Source: Pseudoxanthomonas sp. (GTDB taxonomy: Bacteria; Pseudomonadota; Gammaproteobacteria; Xanthomonadales; Xanthomonadaceae). Taken from it: a stretch of 64,000 bases of DNA. The stretch covers positions 3,472,001 through 3,536,000 of the forward strand of contig NZ_CP114978.1 in the NCBI RefSeq assembly GCF_027498035.1, written 5' to 3'. The notes beneath the pieces are model-generated. The model was not told the origin of the DNA, ran no database searches, and was given only the letters and a program-made list of their open reading frames with translations. Of the stretch, positions 62,634 to 64,000 are shown in pieces. The translations under genes were made by a program, and so were the position numbers. Position 1 is the stretch's first letter. Every line of letters begins with the position of its first letter.

Positions 62634-63937
62634 TGAACGACTCCCGCAAGCAGGCCACGCGCCTGGAATCCATCGGTGGCCAATACGACTTCTGGCTGGG
62701 CAGTGCGATTGCCGCACTGATCTCGGTCGGGATCGTGATGGTGGCCTCCAGTTCGATTGCCATGGCCAGCACGCCGTTCTATTACCTGGTCCGCCACATC
62801 CTGTTCGTGGCGATGGGGCTCGGACTGGCCTGGGGCCTGATGCGGATGGAGCTCAAGACCATCGAGAAGTACAACCAGCTGCTGCTGCTCGGCTGCCTGG
62901 TGCTGCTGCTGGTGGTGTTCGTGCCCGGCCTCGGCGTCAGGGTCAATGGCGCGCGGCGCTGGCTCAACCTGCTGGTGATCCGCTTCCAGACCGTGGAAGC
63001 GGTGAAGGTGCTCTACATCGTGTGGCTGGCCAGCTATCTGGTGCGTTTCCGCGACGAGGTCAACGCAACCTGGCCGGCGATGCTCAAGCCGCTGGGCGTG
63101 GCCGCCGCGCTGGTGGTGTTGCTGCTGCTGCAGCCGGACTTCGGTTCGTCCACGCTGTTGCTGGCGATCACCGCCGGCATGCTGGTGCTGGGCGGCGTCA
63201 ACCTGCCGCGCATGTTCACCCCGGTGTTGTTCGGCCTGGTCGGTCTGGTCGCGCTGGTGATCTTCGAGCCTTACCGCATGCGCCGCGTGACCTCGTTCCT
63301 GGATCCGTGGAAGGACCAGCTGGGCTCGGGCTACCAGCTGTCCAACGCGCTGATGGCGATCGGCCGCGGCGAGTGGACCGGCGTGGGCCTGGGTTCGTCG
63401 GTGCAGAAGCTCAACTACCTGCCCGAAGCGCATACCGACTTCATCTTCTCTGTGATCGGCGAGGAACTCGGCTTCGTCGGCGTCTGCGCCATCATTGGCC
63501 TGTACGCACTGCTGGTGGGTCGCGCCTGCTATGTCGGCTATCGCTGCGTCGAGATGCGTCGCCACTTCGCCGGTTACATCGCCTTCGGCATCGCCTTGTG
63601 GATCGGCATGCAGGCGTTCGTGTCGGTGGGCGTGAACCTGGGCATGCTGCCGACCAAAGGCCTGACCCTGCCGCTGATTTCCTCCGGTGGTTCGTCGGTG
63701 CTGATGACCCTGGCGGCGATGGGCCTGCTGTTGCGCGTGTCCTATGAACTGAGCCGCGCCGAGAAGCAGGTCGCGCTGCTGCGCGGTGAGGCGGTGGTCG
63801 TTCCGACGCCCGAAGCGAAGGAAGACACCAAGGCCCAGCGCCCCGCTGCACCGCAGCCTGCCGCGCCCAAGGCGCCGGCACGCGGCACCAGCCGCCTGAC
63901 CTCGCGCATCGAACCCACCTTCGAGAGGATCGGGTGA
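62633..63937 (+). CDS. ftsW: Septal peptidoglycan polymerase FtsW
   Basis: SEDS-family glycosyltransferase that polymerises septal glycan together with FtsI. The ATG at 62633 gives 434 residues with about ten membrane helices. Signatures are VNGARRWLNL, LLLQPDFGSSTLL, the catalytic aspartate region around W...DQLGSGYQLSNAL and the late GMLPTKGLTLPLISSGGSS. A hydrophilic, alanine/proline-rich tail follows. It overlaps murG by 4 bp (GTGA). Confidence 0.97.
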   Translation: MNDSRKQATRLESIGGQYDFWLGSAIAALISVGIVMVASSSIAMASTPFYYLVRHILFVAMGLGLAWGLMRMELKTIEKYNQLLLLGCLVLLLVVFVPGLGVRVNGARRWLNLLVIRFQTVEAVKVLYIVWLASYLVRFRDEVNATWPAMLKPLGVAAALVVLLLLQPDFGSSTLLLAITAGMLVLGGVNLPRMFTPVLFGLVGLVALVIFEPYRMRRVTSFLDPWKDQLGSGYQLSNALMAIGRGEWTGVGLGSSVQKLNYLPEAHTDFIFSVIGEELGFVGVCAIIGLYALLVGRACYVGYRCVEMRRHFAGYIAFGIALWIGMQAFVSVGVNLGMLPTKGLTLPLISSGGSSVLMTLAAMGLLLRVSYELSRAEKQVALLRGEAVVVPTPEAKEDTKAQRPAAPQPAAPKAPARGTSRLTSRIEPTFERIG

Positions 63938-64000
63938 AGGCACAGGATGCTCCCGTGATGATCCTCGCTGGCGGCACTGGCGGGCATATCTTCCCCGCGC
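63934..64000 (+). CDS. murG: MurG, 5' end only
   Basis: The first 22 codons of the lipid II-forming N-acetylglucosaminyltransferase, cut by the window edge. GTG 63934 overlaps the ftsW stop. The peptide VMILAGGTGGHIFPA holds the diagnostic first glycine loop GGTGGHI. Confidence 0.93.
   Translation, partial: MKAQDAPVMILAGGTGGHIFPA

Overview
The window is high-GC chromosomal DNA from a gammaproteobacterium, most likely a member of the Xanthomonadaceae (the Xanthomonas / Stenotrophomonas / Pseudoxanthomonas / Lysobacter group). Three things point there: a type II secretion operon in the Xanthomonas xps order (E-F-G-H-I-J-K-L-M-N-D, secretin last), a division and cell wall (dcw) cluster in which murD is absent between mraY and ftsW, and a riboflavin operon whose ribBA product has lost the cysteines of GTP cyclohydrolase II. 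No species call is possible from the sequence alone.

Layout. 1-9.7 kb: end of rimI, a DMT-type transporter, the minus-strand run pepA-holC-small membrane protein-valS, then lptF-lptG, a small ABM-domain protein and an RDD membrane protein. GGGGTCA-type inverted repeats sit in three gaps of the first 5 kb. 9.7-16.2 kb: xerD, a 101-bp tandem repeat, dsbC and purL. 16.2-25 kb: accessory surface/secretion pair, a 2112-residue trimeric autotransporter adhesin and a secreted subtilisin-like protease. 25-36.3 kb: complete xps operon, interrupted between xpsE and xpsF by a 388-bp element with 27-bp terminal inverted repeats that carries a GIY-YIG nuclease gene. 36.3-44.9 kb: two family-2-like glycosyltransferases coupled to xpsD, pncB-def, a DUF2501 protein, ettA on the minus strand, an RcnB-like protein, glyA and nrdR. 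44.9-50.6 kb: GNAT-ribD, an FMN riboswitch, then ribE-ribBA-ribH-nusB-thiL. 50.6-54.8 kb: yraN and lpoA (minus), rsmI, the RNase P RNA gene and a TANGO2/NRDE protein. 54.8-64 kb: MraZ operator and mraZ-rsmH-ftsL-ftsI-murE-murF-mraY-ftsW, ending in the first 22 codons of murG.

How the parts work together. Many genes overlap by ATGA, GTGA or TGATG junctions, so the xps, rib and dcw groups look like tightly coupled operons. The rib operon has an FMN riboswitch followed by a possible 24-codon leader ORF whose stop overlaps the ribE start and which runs through a hairpin covering the ribE ribosome binding site. The dcw promoter lies next to five pentamers at exact 10-bp spacing, the pattern of MraZ autoregulation.

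Quality warning. Five well-conserved genes (xerD, dsbC, xpsM, pncB, ettA) each read correctly only if one extra base is removed. In xerD, pncB and ettA the frame-corrected proteins have normal length and motifs. The shared direction suggests systematic insertion errors in this assembly rather than five independent inactivations, and these entries are annotated as frame-corrected genes.
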